This document shows, piece by piece, positions 1 through 8,904 of a DNA stretch of 64,000 bases. The stretch covers positions 1 through 64,000 of the forward strand of contig NZ_JAGGRL010000006.1 in assembly GCF_018612915.1 (NCBI RefSeq). The letters are read 5' to 3'. This DNA is from Stenotrophomonas sp. ISL-67. Its GTDB lineage: Bacteria > Pseudomonadota > Gammaproteobacteria > Xanthomonadales > Xanthomonadaceae. Both the position numbers and the translations under genes were made by a program. Under the pieces are notes generated by a model, which saw only the letters and a list, made by a program, of their open reading frames with translations, was not told the origin of the DNA and searched no databases. Position 1 is the first letter of the stretch, and the number at the start of each line of letters is the position of its first letter.

Positions 1-20
1 TCCGTCAACACCTTCTTTCG
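1..20 (-). promoter_or_regulatory. possible -35 box of a stable-RNA type promoter at the window edge
   Basis: Read on the minus strand, the first bases give GGTGTTGACGGA, a good -35 box (TTGACG at 3-8) in the context common in front of rRNA and tRNA operons of this group. Any -10 box lies outside the window. In Xanthomonadaceae tyrS is, as I recall, often followed by an rRNA operon, which would fit a minus-strand rrn promoter here. This is inference from a half-visible site. Confidence 0.3.
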
Positions 21-160
21 AAGAAGCTGAAGTCCTGTTCCTTCGCGGTTGCCGCCTTGCGGTGGCCCCTGCGTCGGGGGAGGGAAAGTATGTCCCCAAC
101 GGTGCCGTTTGTGAAGGGGGTTTGACAGCTTTTTTCGCCCAACTGTGCATTCATTCATGC

Positions 161-188
161 GGCTTTCGCGCCCGGAGGCGCGAAAGCC
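161..188 (-). terminator. perfect 12-bp hairpin after tyrS
   Basis: GGCTTTCGCGCC and its exact complement flank a CGGA loop, about 10 bases beyond the tyrS stop codon. The position suits a tyrS terminator, but no clean U-run follows on the minus strand, so it may be Rho-assisted or only a 3'-end stabiliser. Confidence 0.5.
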
Positions 189-197
189 TTGTGGCGC

Positions 198-1409
198 TTA
201 GGCGGCGACCAGCAGCACGCGGGCAAAGTTGCGCTTGCCAACCTGAAGCAGCCCCTCAAAGCCGGGCAGGAACACCCGCTGGGCGTCGTCCATCACCTCA
301 CCATCCACCTTCACCGCACGCTCCTTGAGCTTGCGGGAGGCCTCGGAATTACTCGGGGTGACACCGGCAGCGGTCAGCAATGCACCAATACGCAGACCTT
401 CGGCGGGGATGGTCACTTCCTGCAGCGGCAGCAGGGTCACATCGCCCTGCCCGGTCACGGCCGCGTTCCAACCGGCAATGGCCAACTCGGCCGCGTCGGC
501 ATCATGGAAGCGGGTGGTCAGCTCACGCGCCAGGCGCAGCTTGACCTCGCGCGGGTTGAGGGTGCCGGCGGCAACCTGTTCGCGCAGGCTGATGGCCTCG
601 GCCTGGCTGATCTCGAACGAGAGCAGCTCGATCCAGCGCCACATCAGGTCATCGCCGATCTTCATGGTCTTGGTGACCATGTCGATCGCCGGTTCGCTGA
701 TGCCAATGTAGTTGTTGAGCGACTTGGACATCTTGGCCACGCCGTCCAGGCCTTCCAGCAGCGGCATGGTCAGCACGATCTGCGGCTTCTGGCCGTAATG
801 CTCCTGCAGGCCGCGGCCCATCAGCAGGTTGAACTTCTGGTCGGTGCCGCCCAGTTCGACGTCCGCTTCCAGGGCCACCGAGTCGTAGCCCTGCACCAAC
901 GGGTACAGGAACTCATGCAGGGCGATGGACTGCTGGGCGGCGTAGCGCTTGGCGAAATCGTCGCGCTCGAGCATGCGCGCCACGGTGTGCTGGCCGGCCA
1001 GGCGGATCATGTCGGCCGCACCCATCCTGCCGAACCACTCCGAGTTGAAGCGCACTTCGGTCCTTTCGCGGTCCAGCACCTTGAACACCTGTTCTTCATA
1101 GGTGCGTGCGTTGGCCAGCACGTCGTCCTTGCTGAGCGGCTTGCGGGTGACGTTCTTGCCCGAGGGGTCGCCGATCATGCCGGTGAAGTCGCCGATCAGG
1201 AAAATGACCTGGTGACCCAGGTCCTGGAACTGACGCAACTTGTTCAGCAGGACGGTGTGGCCCAGGTGCAGGTCTGGGGCAGTGGGGTCGAAACCGGCCT
1301 TGACCCGCAGCGGGCGGCCACTTTCCAGCCGCTGGCGCAGCTCCTCGATCTTGAGGACTTCATCGGCGCCACGGCCGATCTGGGCAAGGGCTTGTTCAAT
1401 CGAGGACAC
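198..1409 (-). CDS. tyrS: tyrosyl-tRNA synthetase
   Basis: Class I aminoacyl-tRNA synthetase that charges tRNA-Tyr in the cytoplasm. The HIGH motif appears as HLGH near residue 48 and KMSKS is intact near residue 226. The C-terminal 65 or so residues form an S4-type RNA-binding domain with [14 protein letters not shown]. The length of 403 residues fits the TyrS/TyrZ-type bacterial enzyme. I chose the GTG at 1409 because GGGAG lies six bases upstream and it gives an N-terminus of MSSIEQAL; an in-frame TTG at 1415 is less likely. The gene is divergent from the M23 peptidase gene. The family call is certain; only the start is open. Confidence 0.97.
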   Translation of the reverse strand: MSSIEQALAQIGRGADEVLKIEELRQRLESGRPLRVKAGFDPTAPDLHLGHTVLLNKLRQFQDLGHQVIFLIGDFTGMIGDPSGKNVTRKPLSKDDVLANARTYEEQVFKVLDRERTEVRFNSEWFGRMGAADMIRLAGQHTVARMLERDDFAKRYAAQQSIALHEFLYPLVQGYDSVALEADVELGGTDQKFNLLMGRGLQEHYGQKPQIVLTMPLLEGLDGVAKMSKSLNNYIGISEPAIDMVTKTMKIGDDLMWRWIELLSFEISQAEAISLREQVAAGTLNPREVKLRLARELTTRFHDADAAELAIAGWNAAVTGQGDVTLLPLQEVTIPAEGLRIGALLTAAGVTPSNSEASRKLKERAVKVDGEVMDDAQRVFLPGFEGLLQVGKRNFARVLLVAA

Positions 1410-1499
1410 GTGCAACTCCCGGCGATGCCTTATTTACATGAATGACGTTAAGTACAAGTTAACCGCAAGCGCTTCACAAAAGCCAATAGGCACAAGGGT

Positions 1500-1528
1500 T
1501 TGACGCGGTATTTATACCTGTCTATGTT
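1500..1528 (+). promoter_or_regulatory. sigma70-type promoter for the M23 peptidase gene
   Basis: TTGACG (1500-1505), a 17-base spacer and TATGTT (1523-1528) lie in the tyrS/M23 intergenic region, about 50 bases before the peptidase ATG. Spacing is ideal and both boxes match the consensus well. Predicted only. Confidence 0.5.
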
Positions 1529-1576
1529 ACCGACGTTTGGGCCCGCGCTCCCGGGCCAGTCAGGAACTCACCGACG

Positions 1577-3040
1577 ATGCTGAATACCGATCAAGGCCGC
1601 GTGCGCAAGCAGCGTTTCAAGGAACGCCTTCACGTCCTTCACGACACCGCCCTGCATCGGAAGCTCAGGCAACACCTCCCGGCCGCGTTCAACGAGCGCT
1701 GGACCCGCCGCCATTGGATGCACGCCAGCCTGTTCGCGACCATTGGCGCGCTGGTAGCCACGATCGTGCCGGGCTTCTCGCACACCATCGAGACCCCCTA
1801 TTCGCTCGGCCATTCGACCCTGGCCCTGCCGTTGCCGCCACTGTCCCAGGAACGCCTCAAGCAGGTCCCGGGCGACAGTTGGCAGGTGCTGCGCGTGCAG
1901 CGCGGGCAGACCCTGAGCGACCTGTTCGACGAGGCCGGCATTCCGGCCACGGTGATGCACCAGGTGCTGGACCACCCGGGCGTGCGCGATTCCCTGGTGA
2001 AGCTGCGCCCCGGCACCGAGATCGGCTTCGACCTGCCGCTTTCCGGCGAGCTGCGCACGATCCGCTATGACCGCGACAGCGACAACCGCGTGGAGCTGAG
2101 CCTCGAGGACGGCAAGATCACCGAGAAGGTCAGCAAGCGCGAATCCTCCACCCGCCGGGTGGTAACCAGCGGTGAGATCACCAGCTCGCTGTACGCATCA
2201 GCGCGCAAGGCCGGGCTGTCGCCGTCGGCAATCGCCACCATGACCGATGAGATCTTCAAGTACGACATCGACTTCTCCAAGGACCTGCAACCGGGCGACC
2301 GCTTCAGCGTGGTGCTGGATGAAACCTGGCGCGAAGGCGAGAAGGTGGACACCAGCAAGATCCTGGCGGCCACCTTCACCTCCGGTGGCAAGACTTACAG
2401 CGGCTTCCGCTTCGACCGCAACGGCAAGAGCGAGTACTTCGACGTCAGCGGCCGGCCGCTGAAGAAGAGCTTCATCCGCATGCCGATTCCCTTCGCCCGC
2501 CTGAGCTCCACCTTCGGCGCGCGCAAGCACCCGGTGCTGGGCAAGATGCGCATGCACAAGGGCGTGGACTACGCCGCGCGCACCGGCACGCCGATCATGG
2601 CTGCCGGCGATGCCCGCGTGCAGTTCGCCGGCGTGCAGCGCGGCTACGGCAACGTGGTGATCCTGGACCACGGCCGCGGCCACACTACCCTGTACGGGCA
2701 CATGTCGCGCTTTGGCAAGTTCAAGACCGGCCAGCGCGTGGCGCAGGGCGCGGTGATCGGCTACGTGGGTTCGACCGGCCTGGCCACCGGCCCGCACCTG
2801 CACTATGAATTCCGCGTCAATGGCGTGCACCGCAACCCGCTGTCGGTGACGATGCCGCCACCGGAGCCGCTGAAGGGCAGCGAGCTGGTCGCCTTCCGCG
2901 CGCAGACCGCGCCGGCGCTGGCCCGCATCCAGGGCATGGAGAAGCTGATCTACGCCGACGCCAACCCGGCGCCGAAGGCCGACAAGGCCACCACTACCAC
3001 CGCCAGCACGGCCAAGCCGGCCAAGGGCAGCCGCGGCTGA
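1577..3040 (+). CDS. membrane-anchored M23 family murein endopeptidase
   Basis: Predicted zinc endopeptidase that cuts peptidoglycan cross-bridges in the periplasm. A basic cytoplasmic N-terminus leads into one membrane segment (about residues 48-65). A LysM/OapA-like region follows, with the phrase VQRGQTLSDLFDEAG near 108-121. The C-terminal LytM/M23 domain (about 300-420) has the full metal and catalytic set: H327 and D331 in HKGVD, and H407 and H409 in GPHLHYEF. The tail is rich in Ala, Lys and Thr. At 487 residues it resembles MepM/YebA-type enzymes. It precedes anmK, so wall turnover and recycling genes sit together. The exact bond cleaved cannot be read from sequence. Confidence 0.9.
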   Translation: MLNTDQGRVRKQRFKERLHVLHDTALHRKLRQHLPAAFNERWTRRHWMHASLFATIGALVATIVPGFSHTIETPYSLGHSTLALPLPPLSQERLKQVPGDSWQVLRVQRGQTLSDLFDEAGIPATVMHQVLDHPGVRDSLVKLRPGTEIGFDLPLSGELRTIRYDRDSDNRVELSLEDGKITEKVSKRESSTRRVVTSGEITSSLYASARKAGLSPSAIATMTDEIFKYDIDFSKDLQPGDRFSVVLDETWREGEKVDTSKILAATFTSGGKTYSGFRFDRNGKSEYFDVSGRPLKKSFIRMPIPFARLSSTFGARKHPVLGKMRMHKGVDYAARTGTPIMAAGDARVQFAGVQRGYGNVVILDHGRGHTTLYGHMSRFGKFKTGQRVAQGAVIGYVGSTGLATGPHLHYEFRVNGVHRNPLSVTMPPPEPLKGSELVAFRAQTAPALARIQGMEKLIYADANPAPKADKATTTTASTAKPAKGSRG

Positions 3041-3133
3041 TCGCGGCGGATTGCAGCGCGCGCACCCGCGCGCGCATTGACGGCGGCAACAGGTTGCGCG
3101 GAAGCTGCACGCACCCTGTTGAACCGCCTGGCC

Positions 3134-4258
3134 ATGACTGCACCTGATCTGCATACCCCGCTCTACCTGGGCCTGATGTCCGGCACCAGCGCCGATGGCA
3201 TCGATGCCGCGCTGGTGCAGTTTCCCGCCGAGGGCGGCTGCCGCTTCGTCGATGGGCTGACCCACGCGTGGGACCCGGCCATCCGCGCCGAGCTGGTGGC
3301 CCTGGGCGAAGGCGGCGAGCTGGGCTCGCTGGATACGCTGGGCCGGATCGATGCGCAGATCGGCATCGCCTTCGCTGCGGCGGCCAACCGCCTGCTGGCA
3401 CAGTCCGGGACAACGCCGGCGCAGGTGCGGGCGATCGGGTCGCACGGGCAGACGGTGCGCCACCGGCCGCTGGCCAACCCTGCCTTTACCTGCCAGTTAG
3501 GCGATGCCAACCGCATTGCCGAGCTGACCGGCATCACGACAGTGGCCGACTTCCGCCGTCGCGACGTGGCGGCCGGTGGACACGGGGCGCCGCTGATGCC
3601 GGCCTTCCACCTTGCGATGCTGGGCACGGCCGATGAGGACCGGGCGGTGTTGAACCTGGGCGGGATCGCCAATCTGACCCTGATCCCGCGCGCAGGCACG
3701 CCACGTGGTTTCGATACCGGGCCGGCCAATGCGCTGATGGATGCGTGGTGCGAGCGGCACACCGGCATGCCGTTCGATGCCGATGGCGCGTTTGCGGCCC
3801 GTGGGCAGGTGGATGAGGAATTGCTGGGGTGCTGGCGGGGCGAGCCGTGGTTTGCATTGCCACCGCCGAAGAGTACCGGGCGCGAGCAGTTCCATCTGGC
3901 GTGGGCCGAGGCGGCGCTGGGCGACCGGCAGCGGGCGGCGGCGGATGTGCAGGCGACGTTGCTGGAGCTGACCGCAGCGACCGTGGCCGATGCGCTGCTG
4001 GCCCATCTACCGGGGGCGAAGCGGGTGCTGGTATGTGGCGGTGGGGTGCGCAATGCGCAGCTGCTGCGGCGGCTCAGCGCGCGGTTGCCGGGGGTGGTGA
4101 TCGAATCCAGTGCGGTGCACGGGCTGGACCCGGACTACCTGGAGGCGATGGGGTTTGCGTGGTTGGCACAGCGGACGCTGCAGGGGCTGCCGGGGAATCT
4201 GCCGAGCGTTACCGGGGCGCGGGGGCCGCGGATATTGGGGGCGATTCATTTGGCGTGA
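3134..4258 (+). CDS. anmK: anhydro-N-acetylmuramic acid kinase
   Basis: Cytoplasmic kinase of cell-wall recycling: it hydrolyses the anhydro ring and phosphorylates anhydroMurNAc to MurNAc-6-phosphate. The signature [12 protein letters not shown] lies near the N-terminus, and the ATP-binding phrases [10 protein letters not shown] and LVCGGGVRN are present. I start at the ATG at 3134, giving 374 residues, the usual family length; the open frame reaches back to 3077 with residues that do not look conserved. It follows the M23 peptidase by about 90 bases. AmpG, which imports the muropeptides, is encoded 450 bases downstream on the other strand. Confidence 0.95.
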   Translation: MTAPDLHTPLYLGLMSGTSADGIDAALVQFPAEGGCRFVDGLTHAWDPAIRAELVALGEGGELGSLDTLGRIDAQIGIAFAAAANRLLAQSGTTPAQVRAIGSHGQTVRHRPLANPAFTCQLGDANRIAELTGITTVADFRRRDVAAGGHGAPLMPAFHLAMLGTADEDRAVLNLGGIANLTLIPRAGTPRGFDTGPANALMDAWCERHTGMPFDADGAFAARGQVDEELLGCWRGEPWFALPPPKSTGREQFHLAWAEAALGDRQRAAADVQATLLELTAATVADALLAHLPGAKRVLVCGGGVRNAQLLRRLSARLPGVVIESSAVHGLDPDYLEAMGFAWLAQRTLQGLPGNLPSVTGARGPRILGAIHLA

Positions 4259-4286
4259 TGGCGGTGGAGCGCCGTTTCGATTGGGG

Positions 4287-4345
4287 GTCATGCCGTAATC
4301 GAATGGTGGCCATGCGTCGGCGGTCGACTGGGGTGCGACCCTACC
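4287..4345 (-). repeat. GGTAGGGTCG-type dispersed repeat, copy 1
   Basis: On the minus strand this reads GGTAGGGTCGCACCCCAGTC and later GGCATGACCCCC. Two further copies with the same opening and a similar internal GGCATGRCC lie at 28905 and 56084. It sits between the 3' ends of anmK and the ribbon-helix-helix gene. It is distinct from the GTAG palindromes elsewhere in the window. Confidence 0.55.
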
Positions 4346-4382
4346 GGTGTGATGCATCGCGATCGGGTGGGTGGCCGCGCGG

Positions 4383-4610
4383 TTAGAACGCCTTTACGTC
4401 CGGGAGGGCCTGCAGGGCGGCGATGGCTTCGGCCAGGGCGTTTACTTCCGGGTCGTGGAAGCCGCTGCGGACTTCCAGTTCGCTGGCGAACAGGCCCTGC
4501 TCGAGCAGGACCAGGCAGGTGTGTTCGCGGGTCCAGCCGCGCGCGACGGCCACCCGGCGGATGCGCTCGTTGAGCAGCGGATCCAGGTCGCGCAGCACCA
4601 AATCAGCCAT
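4383..4610 (-). CDS. FitA/Arc-like ribbon-helix-helix domain protein
   Basis: A 75-residue protein whose first 45 residues look like a FitA/Arc ribbon-helix-helix: a short beta strand (LVLRDLD), a helix with NERIRRVAVARG and a second helix with CLVLLEQGLF. Such domains usually bind DNA as dimers and often serve as antitoxins. No VapC or other toxin gene is adjacent, so an orphan regulator is as likely. The ATG at 4610 has a GGGGG Shine-Dalgarno eight bases upstream. The frame extends to 4652, without support. Function is inferred from fold only. Confidence 0.65.
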   Translation of the reverse strand: MADLVLRDLDPLLNERIRRVAVARGWTREHTCLVLLEQGLFASELEVRSGFHDPEVNALAEAIAALQALPDVKAF

Positions 4611-4706
4611 GTGTTTTCCCCCTGCTGGCAACGCACCGCCCCCACGGTACAACGGGGTTGATGATGGCCCACTGGACGGCGCGCGGCAACCGCGCGCCTG
4701 TGCGGT

Positions 4707-6002
4707 TCAGCTGGCGCTGCGGTCGCGGATGCGCGGCCACAGCCAGACCAGCAACAGCAGGGTCGGGATGACCGTGGCCGAGCTCAGGATGAAGAAGGCG
4801 CTGTAAGACGTGGCCTCGACGATGTACCCGGAAGCGCCACCGACGAACTTGCCGGGCAGGTTCGCCAGCGAGACAAGCAGCGCGTACTGGGTGGCAGTGA
4901 AGTTTCGATCCGTCAACGAGGACATGAAGGCGACCAGCACGGTGCCGGCGAAGCCCTGGAACAGGTTGTCGGCACACAGCGCTGCATAGAACGCCCAGAG
5001 CTGGCCCGGGTTCTGCGCCATCAGCAGGAACGCCAGGTTGGACAGCGCCACGCCGAGCGCGGCCACCAGCAGCATGCGGCGGAAGCCAAACGCCGCAACG
5101 GCAACGCCGCCGAGGAAGGCGCCGCCGATCCCCATCCACACCCCGAACAACTTGGATACCGTCGCGATGTCGGCCTTGGTGAATCCCGAGTCCAGGTAGA
5201 ACGGACCGGCCATCACGCCGATTACCTGGTCGGGGAACTTGAACAGCCCCACGAAAGCCAGCAGAACCACCGCCAGGACCACGCCGTTGCTGCTGAAGAA
5301 GCTGGCGATCGGCTGCCAGAAGGCACCGAAGAAGTCGATGCGGCGCTGGATCCGCACTTCTGGCTGGGCCGGTTCGCGGCATACCAGGGTGGTGATGATC
5401 GGCAGCACCATCAGGGAGGCCATGGCCAGGTAGGCCACGATCCACCCTTCAAACTGGGCCAGGTAGAGCGCACCGGCACCGGCCAGGATCAAGCCGATGC
5501 GGTAGCCCAGCGTGTAGGTCGCGGCCAGCGCGGCCTGGGCGCTTTCCGGGGCGATTTCGATCCGGTAGGCGTCCACCACCGAATCCTGGGTGGCACCGGC
5601 GAAGGATGCCACCAGCACCCACAGCACCAGCGGAGTGACGCCGAGCTCGGGCCGCACGAAGGCCAGCGCGAACAATCCGCCGGTAACGCCGATCTGCGAG
5701 ACCAGCAGCCACGAGCGGCGGCGGCCGAGGAAGCCGATCAGCGGGAAGGCATAGCGGTCGATCAACGGCGCCCACAGGAACTTGAGCAGGTAGAAGAAGC
5801 TGGCCAGGCTGATCAGGCCAATGCTGTGCAGGTCCAGCCCTACATCGCGCAGGCGCGTGGACAGGGTCTGCGAGGCGATCAGCAGGAACGGCAGGCCGCT
5901 GCCAAAGCCCAGGAAGGCCATGGTCAGCGCCGAGGGCGTGCCGAAGGCACGCTTGATCCCGGTCCAGCCCTTGTAGCTGACCGGAGCGACCGCTTCACTC
6001 AT
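4707..6002 (-). CDS. ampG: AmpG-type muropeptide MFS permease
   Basis: Inner-membrane transporter that imports GlcNAc-anhydroMurNAc peptides released during wall turnover. The sequence is hydrophobic throughout with about 12 membrane segments. It shows AmpG landmarks: FGSGLPFLL near the N-terminus, FLWAPLIDR after the second segment, GRRRSWLL, and ATQDSVVDAYRIE in the middle. At 431 residues it lacks the two extra helices of the E. coli protein (about 490). Its ATG overlaps the xthA-type stop as ATGA. Functionally it pairs with anmK nearby; in relatives AmpG also feeds signals to beta-lactamase induction, but no ampR or ampC is in view. Confidence 0.88.
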   Translation of the reverse strand: MSEAVAPVSYKGWTGIKRAFGTPSALTMAFLGFGSGLPFLLIASQTLSTRLRDVGLDLHSIGLISLASFFYLLKFLWAPLIDRYAFPLIGFLGRRRSWLLVSQIGVTGGLFALAFVRPELGVTPLVLWVLVASFAGATQDSVVDAYRIEIAPESAQAALAATYTLGYRIGLILAGAGALYLAQFEGWIVAYLAMASLMVLPIITTLVCREPAQPEVRIQRRIDFFGAFWQPIASFFSSNGVVLAVVLLAFVGLFKFPDQVIGVMAGPFYLDSGFTKADIATVSKLFGVWMGIGGAFLGGVAVAAFGFRRMLLVAALGVALSNLAFLLMAQNPGQLWAFYAALCADNLFQGFAGTVLVAFMSSLTDRNFTATQYALLVSLANLPGKFVGGASGYIVEATSYSAFFILSSATVIPTLLLLVWLWPRIRDRSAS

Positions 6003-6799
6003 GGGGCGTAGTCCACCGTGAACGGGGCATGGTCGGAGAAGCGCTCATCGCGGTAGATCGAGCAGCCGCGCAGGCGGTCGCGCAGGCCGGGGCTGACGAA
6101 CTGGTAGTCGATGCGCCAACCGACGTTGTTGGCACGGGCCGCACCGCGGTTGCTCCACCAGGTGTAGTCCTCGCCGGTGGGGTGCAGCAGGCGATAGGCG
6201 TCGGTCCAGCCCTGGCCGCCGGCCACGTCCAGCGCCTGGCCGGCATCCACGCACTGGCCGTTGAGCCAGTCGCGTTCGGGCGGCAGGCAGCCGGAGTTCT
6301 TCTGGTTGGATTTCCAGTTCCTGATGTCCAGCGCCGAGCGGACGATGTTCCAGTCCCCGCACAGCACGTAGTCGCGGCCACTGGCCAGCCACTGCGCCAG
6401 GATCGGGCGCAGCCACTCCATCACTTCGTACTTGAAGCCCTGACGCAGGTCGCCGGAGCTGCCGGAGGGGATATAGAAGGAGACCACGCTGAGGTTGCCG
6501 TAGCGGGCCTCGATATAGCGGCCTTCGTCGTCGAAGGGGGCCCAGCCCAGTGAGGTGATGACCTGGTCGGGCTCACGCTTGCTGTAGATGGCCACGCCGC
6601 TGTAGCCCTTCTTGGTGATCGCGTCACGGTAGAAGCAGTGGTGGCCGTCCGGGCGGAACATCGGGTCGGTCAGCTGGTCTTCCTGGGCCTTGGTCTCCTG
6701 GATGCAGAGCACATCGGCATCCTGGGCACGGAACCACTCGAGGAACCCCTTGGTGGCGGCGGAACGGATGCCATTGGCGTTGAAACTGATGATGCGCAT
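5999..6799 (-). CDS. xthA: exodeoxyribonuclease III (AP endonuclease family)
   Basis: Mg-dependent AP endonuclease and 3'-5' exonuclease of base excision repair. Conserved residues are seen in order: N7 in SFNANG, E35 in CIQET, the CGDWN motif near residue 145, and SDHAPFTVDY at the C-terminus with the catalytic Asp-His pair. I start at the ATG at 6799, giving 266 residues with the canonical MRIISFNANGIR opening; the frame upstream is unsupported. It is divergent from pyrE, as in Pseudomonas, where the Crc protein of this family lies next to pyrE. A Crc-like non-nuclease role is less likely because the active site is complete. Confidence 0.92.
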   Translation of the reverse strand: MRIISFNANGIRSAATKGFLEWFRAQDADVLCIQETKAQEDQLTDPMFRPDGHHCFYRDAITKKGYSGVAIYSKREPDQVITSLGWAPFDDEGRYIEARYGNLSVVSFYIPSGSSGDLRQGFKYEVMEWLRPILAQWLASGRDYVLCGDWNIVRSALDIRNWKSNQKNSGCLPPERDWLNGQCVDAGQALDVAGGQGWTDAYRLLHPTGEDYTWWSNRGAARANNVGWRIDYQFVSPGLRDRLRGCSIYRDERFSDHAPFTVDYAP

Positions 6800-6962
6800 G
6801 CTGACCCGTGTCTGGTACGTAACGGCCAAAGCATACCGGGTTGCCCGGCCCATCGGCTGGCCGGATCCGGCCGTTGCAGGGGCCTGCGGCGGCCGGTCGC
6901 GAGCCTGAATTGCCGGTCATGCTTTAGGATCTGCGCTCCAAGAGAATTGAATAGAGCGTTAG

Positions 6963-7622
6963 ATGAGCGACCACCGTCACCGTTTCCTGCAGCTGGCCCT
7001 GACCGCCGATGCCCTGCGTTTTGGCCAGTTCACCCTCAAGTCGGGCCGCCTGAGCCCCTATTTCTTCAATGCCGGCCGCTTCGATTCCGGCGCCAGCATG
7101 GTTCAGCTGGCCGCCTGCTATGCCGATGCGGTGGATGCCACCGGGCTGAAGTTCGACGTGGTGTTCGGCCCGGCCTACAAGGGCATTCCGCTGGCCACCG
7201 CCACCGCCTGCGAATTCGCCCAGCGCGGCCGCGACCTGCCGCTGTGCTTCAACCGCAAGGAAGCCAAGGCCCATGGTGAGGGTGGCAACCTGATCGGCGC
7301 GGACATGAACGGCAAGCGCGTGCTGATCGTGGACGATGTGATCACCGCCGGCACCGCCATCCGCGAGGCGTTGGGCATCATCAAGCAGGCCGGCGGTACC
7401 CCGGCGGGCATCGTGGTGGCGCTGGATCGCCAGGAGATCGCGTCGGAAGAAGACCGCCGTTCGGCCGCCCAGGCCGTGGCTGAAGAGGCCGGCATTCCGG
7501 TGGTTGCGGCGGCCACGCTGGCCGACCTGCTTGATTTTGCCTCCGGAAATCCGGAACTTGTCGGGTACCGGCAGCCGCTGGAGGACTATCGTTCCCGTTA
7601 CGGCAGCCGTCCTACGCGTTGA
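6963..7622 (+). CDS. pyrE: orotate phosphoribosyltransferase
   Basis: Cytoplasmic enzyme of de novo pyrimidine synthesis that converts orotate and PRPP to OMP. The PRPP-binding loop VLIVDDVITAGTA is intact near residue 120, and the N-terminal FTLKSGRLSPYF matches the family. At 219 residues it is the usual length. It is divergent from the exonuclease III gene and is followed after 15 bases by a gene for a secreted protein. Confidence 0.96.
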   Translation: MSDHRHRFLQLALTADALRFGQFTLKSGRLSPYFFNAGRFDSGASMVQLAACYADAVDATGLKFDVVFGPAYKGIPLATATACEFAQRGRDLPLCFNRKEAKAHGEGGNLIGADMNGKRVLIVDDVITAGTAIREALGIIKQAGGTPAGIVVALDRQEIASEEDRRSAAQAVAEEAGIPVVAAATLADLLDFASGNPELVGYRQPLEDYRSRYGSRPTR

Positions 7623-7637
7623 GAGCAGGGGGCTCCC

Positions 7638-8306
7638 ATGTCCAGGATTGCCACATTCACCATCATCGGCCTGTTGCTGGCCGCGCCCATGCTCTCGGCC
7701 CAGGCCCAGACCAAGCGCAGCAGCGCGGCGGCCAAACCCAAGAAGCTGTTCTGCTGGAACGAGGGCAAGGAGCGCATCTGCAGCGATGCGCTTCCCCAGG
7801 ATGCGGTGAACAACGCCCGTGAGGAGTTCAGCGTCACCAGCGGCCTGCGCAAGGGCGGTGTGGAACGCACCCTGACCGAGGAGGAGCGCGCCGATGCGGC
7901 CGTTGCCGCCGCCCAGCGCCAGCTCGACGACGCCGCCGAGCAGACCCGGAAGCGTACCGAGCAGGCGATGTTGTCGACCTACCAGGACGAAGCCGACCTG
8001 CGCCGGGTGTTCGTGGAGCGCACCGGGATCCTGGACAACAACGTGCAGACGGCCAACTACAACGTGGCCAGCCTGCGCGGCGCACTGGTGACCCTGCTGG
8101 GCAGCGCGGGCGACCGCGAACTGGCCGGGCAGCCGGTCGTGGCCAAGCAGGCCGAGGCCATCCGCCTGCGCCATGCCGAACTGGTTGCGCAGAAGCGCAT
8201 GCAGGCCTCGTACGTGGAACAGCGCAAGGCGCTGGATGTGGAGATCGAGGAAACCCTGCAGCGGTACCGGTTGTTGAAGGGTGTTTCGACCGACCCGCGC
8301 GGGTAA
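7638..8306 (+). CDS. secreted coiled-coil protein of unknown function
   Basis: A 222-residue protein with a clear signal peptide, likely cut after AQA near residue 24. The mature part starts with KKLFCWNEGKERIC, resembling the DUF4124-like opening of small periplasmic proteins with two cysteines. The rest (about 75-215) is charged, helical and probably coiled-coil, rich in Arg, Glu and Gln. It follows pyrE closely on the same strand. No enzymatic motif is visible. Confidence 0.75.
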   Translation: MSRIATFTIIGLLLAAPMLSAQAQTKRSSAAAKPKKLFCWNEGKERICSDALPQDAVNNAREEFSVTSGLRKGGVERTLTEEERADAAVAAAQRQLDDAAEQTRKRTEQAMLSTYQDEADLRRVFVERTGILDNNVQTANYNVASLRGALVTLLGSAGDRELAGQPVVAKQAEAIRLRHAELVAQKRMQASYVEQRKALDVEIEETLQRYRLLKGVSTDPRG

Positions 8307-8316
8307 GGGTTCACGA

Positions 8317-8477
8317 GGGCCGGCCAACGGCCGGCGCTACCGGGACCAAATGCGTTTGGTTGATTGATCCCGATCCCAATCGGCCCGTACCGGTTCGTAG
8401 CCCCGAAGAGAACGGCAGGAGCCGTTCTCAACGGCGCAACGCGCCGGCCCGGAGGGTGCCCGCCAGGACGGCGGGCA
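8317..8477. repeat. cluster of GTAG-type palindromes
   Basis: At least three hairpins lie in the gap after the coiled-coil gene: GCCGGCCAACGGCCGGC followed by GCTAC (8319-8340), GTAG at 8397 followed by a GAGAACGGC stem-loop (8408-8429), and a TGCCCGCC stem-loop (8457-8477). They match the SMAG/REP style of Stenotrophomonas intergenic repeats. No gene is visible from 8307 to 8748. Confidence 0.7.
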
Positions 8478-8613
8478 TAACGTTGGCCGGACACCGCGCG
8501 CAGCGCGGCCCAAGCGTCCGAAGGCGGAAAAACAATCGTCCCCGGGTATTCGTCCGACGTTTAGACGATCCGAAGCCGCGCCTCAGGCGTTCATACCCCC
8601 GAACGAAGCCCCA

Positions 8614-8647
8614 GGGTGTACCGACCAACGTCGGTACACCCTTTTTT
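8614..8647 (+). terminator. strong intrinsic terminator upstream of kdpF
   Basis: A perfect 12-bp stem (GGGTGTACCGAC and its complement) with a CAAC loop is followed by six T residues. It is the clearest intrinsic terminator of the region and lies about 100 bases before kdpF. It could insulate kdp from the upstream transcript or end a short leader RNA. Confidence 0.8.
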
Positions 8648-8748
8648 ATGCACTTTTTACGCGCCAGCAGCCTGGCAGGCGTGGAGCGTTTACGCGGGTG
8701 GGGAACACCATGACGGCCTGACGTGGAGTGGTTCCACCTGGACGTCCC

Positions 8749-8892
8749 ATGAGCCTGACCTTGCCTCTTGTTGCTGCCGCTGCCGCGGCGACGCCCACCC
8801 TGCCTGCCTGGCTTTCGCTGGTGAGCGGCGTGCTGGTGCTCGTTGCCGCCGCCTACCTGCTGTACGTCGTGCTTGCGCCCGAAAAATTCTGA
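8749..8892 (+). CDS. kdpF: KdpF, small subunit of the Kdp potassium ATPase
   Basis: A 47-residue peptide with one membrane helix (about residues 24-42) ending in the family tail YVVLAPEKF. KdpF stabilises the KdpFABC complex in the inner membrane. It ends 12 bases before kdpA, exactly where kdpF is expected. The N-terminus is longer than the 29 residues of the E. coli peptide and is Ala-rich; a GTG at 8821 would give only 23 residues. The ATG at 8749 lacks a strong ribosome site, so the start is less sure than the gene. Confidence 0.88.
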   Translation: MSLTLPLVAAAAAATPTLPAWLSLVSGVLVLVAAAYLLYVVLAPEKF

Positions 8893-8904
8893 CCGGAGCC
8901 GACC

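Noticed and set aside
189-1445. 418-codon open frame opposite tyrS
   Set aside because: Antisense shadow of a high-GC gene: composition (Gln, His, Gly, Val runs) without any family motif, while tyrS has complete motifs.
4383-4610. Toxin-antitoxin pair
   Set aside because: Only a ribbon-helix-helix protein is present; the flanking genes are repeat DNA and ampG, with no toxin.
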